A stretch of 11,419 nt of DNA from Saccoglossus kowalevskii (taxonomy: Eukaryota > Hemichordata > Enteropneusta > Harrimaniidae): contig NW_003135835.1 of the NCBI RefSeq assembly GCF_000003605.2, positions 87,100 through 98,518 on the forward strand. Reading direction: 5' to 3'. Position numbers and translations under genes: made by a program. The notes below the pieces were generated by a model that saw only the letters and a list, made by a program, of their open reading frames with translations, was not told the DNA's origin and made no database searches. The first letter of the stretch is position 1. Each line of letters opens with the position of its first letter. Shown here piece after piece: positions 8,160 to 11,419 of the stretch.

Positions 8160-8829
8160 CTCTTCTTAAAAGCCATGATTCTGAGTGCATGGTCCTTTGG
8201 TATAAACTTAAAGGTATTTTGATTGGACTACAAGTCCCTATATTTAATAATGAATATTTGTGTTGCTGTGGTGTAATTGGTGTATTCTCAGAACCACTTG
8301 CAGTATTGTGTTGATGAAGTTGTATAGTAGGTTTGTTTTGTATTCAGTAAGGGGTAATCTTATTCATGTACAATAATGGACAACCATTCAACCAATAATT
8401 AGATATAATCACATGACAAATGATCATTGACTGAGTTTCCTCGTGGACACACTGCCTTATTAACTCACCATAGTCTTATGAGGGATCAGAAGGATTGGTG
8501 AATGTATGTTTTTCTCTTCATTTTGTAACTATACTGTATTAGGTTTTCATGCCTGTTGTCACCCATTATTATTAGTTTCAGTCCTGGGTGAGTGTACCAT
8601 GTCAGGATAGCATTATGATAAGGAGATCCTTGTCACATAGTCCCAAACTGGAATATAGTCTTTGTAGCAAATGCACTTGCAAATTGCACCTAAAAAGTCA
8701 AGAGAGTGAACAGTTGCATTCAATGTCTGTAATTGTTACCTGGCACAAAAATGAATATGAACCTTTATACTTTAAAGTATAATGCCTTAAACATGTACTA
8801 TTAATTTATTTTATTTGTTTTTGCATTAG
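8160..8829 (+). other. Right part of the exon B-C intron
   Basis: AT-rich sequence with no convincing exon, repeat or RNA gene. The short open frames here lack splice support. The last bases (TTTTTGCATTAG) form the exon C acceptor. Confidence 0.5.
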
Positions 8830-8898
8830 ACTCTAACAATTACAAGGGTTATATTTGATGGTAAAAAATATAAAAAGGCTGCTGGATTAAAAGAATTT
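8830..8898 (+). CDS. Exon C of the unrecognised gene
   Basis: The acceptor TTTTTGCATTAG and the strong donor GTAAGT at 8899 bound 69 bases, read in phase 0 as TLTITRVIFDGKKYKKAAGL and then KEF. The other two frames contain stops. The alternating hydrophobic pattern suggests beta strands followed by a basic loop. Both phases agree with exon B's end and exon D's start. Confidence 0.72.
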
Positions 8899-9188
8899 GT
8901 AAGTAAAGTTAATCAGATGAGTTCTATGATTACGAACAAGAGTTTGTTACATTTTTGATTTGAAACTGTTACATGCTGGATCTAACTGTGACAACACATA
9001 TAACAGTTTTGATGTTATTTGATACTGTTATCTAATCCATCAATTTAATTTTGACTTCCTTATTTTTTATCAGCATGTTTAAATAAGGATTGCTGCCCCA
9101 GAATGTATTGAGCACACAATGTTTTGTTTATTATCTACTGCGCAATGTTTTAAAGCCATGTGTGTGTTTGTCATAATTTTTTTTATAG

Positions 9189-9411
9189 AATTGGCATTTA
9201 ATCAATCAAAGTGGGAACAAAGAACCTGCTATGCAAAATGAAGTATTTAAATTTTCATACTCTGATATTTCACCAACAGGTTCTTTTTAATGTACCATTA
9301 ACCGTAAACAATGTAAAGGAAAAATGCTGCATATTCTACAACAGTAGATTTACCTCATCAAAATTGTTGGGTGACCAAATTCAGAGTAAAACTAGTTTTT
9401 ATTTTTATAAG
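9189..9411 (+). CDS. Exon D of the unrecognised gene, with a frameshift at a T5 run or an alternative acceptor
   Basis: After a very strong acceptor (eight T's then ATAG), phase 0 reads NWHLINQSGNKEPAMQN through FKFSYSDISPTGSF and stops (TAA at 9288). The downstream half, in another frame, reads NVPLTVNNVKEKCCIFYN and ends FYFYK at the donor GTTAGT in phase 0. Dropping one T from 9284-9288 joins the halves as SPTGSFNVPLTVNN and makes a 74-codon exon. A second acceptor (CACCAACAG/G at 9279) gives an intact 44-codon exon starting VLFNVPL, which loses the upstream 30 residues. I favour the long exon because both halves look protein-like and the first acceptor is stronger. Confidence 0.65.
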
Positions 9412-9615
9412 GTTAGTATAATTACTGATTACCTCATATAAATTTTGGACTGGTGGCCATTTACTGCTATTCTGAGAGTAGCTCATTGATATTGATTGTT
9501 AAAAAATTCTGACATTACTGAAGGATTTCTTTTGTAGTTAGTCTCACAGTGAACACAATCATCTCTATTTCTAATCTATGAACATACATTTCAAAATGGA
9601 TGTTAAATGTTATAG

Positions 9616-9707
9616 GCTGATGAAGAAGAAGATGACAACAGTGATGATGACAAGGAAGAAGATGATGATCATGTTGGAGGTGGGGAGATGAGAGAACCAA
9701 GTAGAAT
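9616..9707 (+). CDS. Exon E of the unrecognised gene: acidic linker
   Basis: The acceptor TGTTATAG opens phase 0 on ADEEEDDNSDDDKEEDDD, then HVGGGEMREPSR, and ends in phase 2 at AT/GTGTGT. Long acidic runs of this type are common in disordered parts of nuclear, chromatin-associated proteins, but no specific function follows. Two other GT sites overlap the donor (9710, 9712); only 9708 gives the phase that exon F needs. Confidence 0.75.
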
Positions 9708-10360
9708 GTGTGTATGAAACTGTATAGGAAACACTAGTTTATACTACTAGACAGCTAATTACTTAATGTTAAGTAATACCTGTACTGCATTTGCTCTATT
9801 AAAATCTCATCTCCAATGTATACTTATTTGACTACCCTTTAATTTATGTAAGCAAAACTATTAACAGATCAAACTTGGTACTGTAATAAATCCAACATTT
9901 ATGGTATTTGCAAAAATATCGCTGTCTATAGCTATATATCACTGAGCAGTTTCATTGACTCAGCGTTTGATGTGAAGCATTTTGCATTATAATTAGTCTG
10001 AGATGCACACCAGACTCTTGTTTTGTGTCCTGTATCACCATTATGCTCCTCCCTCCCTTTTGAATTCATGCGATGAGTATTTAATACTTTTGTTACCACT
10101 GTGGTCAAGCAAACTTTGAACATCAAACATTACTCTTGAAATGGAATTCAAACAGCAATTAATTCATGACGAGATTTATTGTAATAAAGTTAATAAAAAT
10201 GTGTCAGATAACTCACAAACATAGTATATTAAACTTTCAAATTAGATTTATGGCCAAGTTACTCAAAATTGAATGACTTTCAACTAAGTTTTGTAAACAG
10301 TACAACATTACTACAACAGGAAGGTAAAACTGCATACATGCATACTTTTTTATTCTTTAG
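9708..10360 (+). other. Intron between exons E and F
   Basis: AT-rich sequence with no repeat, RNA gene or exon that I can support. A minus-strand open frame at 9932-10126 is not protein-like. Confidence 0.5.
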
Positions 10361-10410
10361 TTTTATCATGAGTGACATAGTTGATTACAGTGAGAACTCA
10401 AGTAAAAATG
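10361..10410 (+). CDS. Exon F of the unrecognised gene
   Basis: The acceptor TATTCTTTAG and the donor G/GTGAGT bound 50 bases. Entering in phase 2 it reads FIMSDIVDYSENSSKN and leaves in phase 1. The other two frames stop. The exon is small but matches its neighbours on both sides. Confidence 0.7.
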
Positions 10411-10813
10411 GTGAGTATTTATACAACATTAATAGGTTGAAAATATGAAATTTAAATAAAGATCTTTCACTCAATGATTATCATGGTTGGTTACGATTGT
10501 TAAATGAACTACTATTGAATGATGAAAGGGAACATTGTAAAATTTATTTTACAATTGAACTTGTAGCTGGAACTAGGAATTTGTTTCTGCTTGAAAGAAT
10601 AAATTACTAGGTGTGTTAAACATTGAGGTTGTTATTTGTAAACCAAGTATACTGATTAGCAACACTTACATAAATAACATTGGTGTGTTATTGCCAAAAG
10701 TGATATTTGTCTATTACTGTGATGTAATTGATGGTTTATTAATGCTTCTATTAGAAATACACTTTGGTATCTCAAACCAAATTAAGTATCCACGTATCCT
10801 TCCATCCTTGCAG
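10411..10813 (+). other. Intron between exons F and G
   Basis: AT-rich sequence with no supported feature. An open frame from 10613 crosses exon G in another phase, but that phase cannot be continued into exon H, which then stops at once. Confidence 0.5.
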
Positions 10814-10870
10814 AATTCTCAGCTTCAGCTAAGCTTAAAAGCTTTGCAAGATGTGCAAGTGACAACCTTG
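10814..10870 (+). CDS. Exon G of the unrecognised gene
   Basis: The acceptor TCCATCCTTGCAG and the donor G/GTAAGA bound 57 bases. Phase 1 reads EFSASAKLKSFARCASDNL. A second frame is also open (NSQLQLSLKALQDVQ), but only phase 1 fits both exon F and exon H. Confidence 0.7.
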
Positions 10871-11348
10871 GTAAGAATATATATGTACCGCTTTTCTTTA
10901 TTCAACATACTCTGGTCTATGTGATACATTTTTTTCTCTTTAAATTTTAGTTCAAATTTGTGCATACATTTGTATGTACATACAAGCATTCATGAGTTGA
11001 TTTCATTGAAACTTCAGACATATACAATACATAGTGCCAGACATAATATTTTCTAGATTACTAATATAACACTAACTTTAGTACATCTTTAGAAAAACAA
11101 CATTTGTGTTTCTATTCTCATTTTTATCAAGAACAAGATATGAATAATTCATCAAACAAGACTGATTACCATTTTTCTTATCGGTAGCATTTTCCATTGA
11201 GTATTTAATTAAGGTTTCTCTTTACAAAATATTATTGAGACATACTTGACCCGTTTTGGTAAAATTTCACAATACATGGTAACTGGAGTTTGTATATTAA
11301 TGTTTTGTAGCAATATTAACTAAGATTAATGAATTGTTTTCTCATTAG
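10871..11348 (+). other. Intron between exons G and H
   Basis: AT-rich sequence with no exon, repeat or RNA gene that I can support. It ends in the exon H acceptor TTTTCTCATTAG. Confidence 0.5.
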
Positions 11349-11407
11349 CTGTTTCTGATAGAAAGAGAACTGCTGTAAAGATAAGTGATGAAATACCCAA
11401 TCTTCTA
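11349..11407 (+). CDS. Exon H of the unrecognised gene (gene continues beyond the window)
   Basis: The acceptor TTTTCTCATTAG opens phase 1 on AVSDRKRTAVKISDEIPNLL, a basic segment followed by an acidic turn. A donor-like GTATGT at 11408 would end the exon in phase 0; alternatively the frame stays open to the window edge. The two other frames stop. No stop codon or poly(A) site of the gene lies in the window. Confidence 0.65.
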
Positions 11408-11419
11408 GTATGTATTATA

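Noticed and set aside
7824-8314. Overlapping plus-strand open frames at 7824-8012 and 8108-8314
   Set aside because: The first lies inside the dispersed SINE-like repeat; the second starts in its tail and runs into plain intron. They lack protein-like pattern and splice signals.
9515-9700. Minus-strand frame rich in His and Leu
   Set aside because: It is the reverse strand of the acidic GAT/GAA-rich exon E. The plus-strand reading fits the gene's phases.
10613-10924. 103-codon open frame over exon G
   Set aside because: It reads intron sequence on both sides. Its phase through exon G leads to an early stop in exon H, whereas the phase-1 reading continues.

Overview
The window looks like nuclear DNA of an animal. 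It is AT-rich (by eye about one third G+C), its genes have short exons with GT/AG introns, and it carries microsatellites, a minisatellite and several inverted-repeat transposons. The left-hand gene is a UDP-glucuronosyltransferase. An AGCTC-hairpin/CCGTCGTCCGT-type dispersed repeat at 7.78-8.15 kb resembles families I know from marine invertebrates such as molluscs and hemichordates. That points to a marine invertebrate, but the phylum cannot be fixed from this sequence.

Layout: (1) 1-584, minus strand: the 5' 194 codons of a UDP-glucuronosyltransferase, uninterrupted to the window edge, with a TATA-like element just upstream. (2) 585-1300: AT-rich intergenic DNA. (3) 1310-1580: a CpG-rich patch with YY1-like and DRE-like motifs, probably the promoter of a plus-strand gene. 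(4) 1670-11407: eight phase-compatible plus-strand exons (A-H) of a gene I do not recognise. It encodes a lysine-rich, then beta-strand-like, then strongly acidic and serine-rich protein, and it runs off the right edge. (5) The 5.3-kb first intron (2297-7622) holds a GC-rich patch with a TA-flanked inverted-repeat element, a 38-bp minisatellite, a (CTGT)n microsatellite and a possible decayed LTR piece.

The main discovery is the condition of gene A-H. Its first coding exon is split by a 483-bp non-autonomous DNA transposon flanked by a perfect 8-bp duplication (AGGCAACC). Removing the element and one duplication copy gives a continuous frame from ATG to the splice donor. Exon B carries a stop that disappears if one A is dropped from an A7 run. 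Exon D carries a stop that disappears if one T is dropped from a T5 run, or if an internal acceptor is used. Either this is a recently damaged gene, or a polymorphic insertion combined with homopolymer sequencing errors. The two neighbouring genes show no visible functional link.
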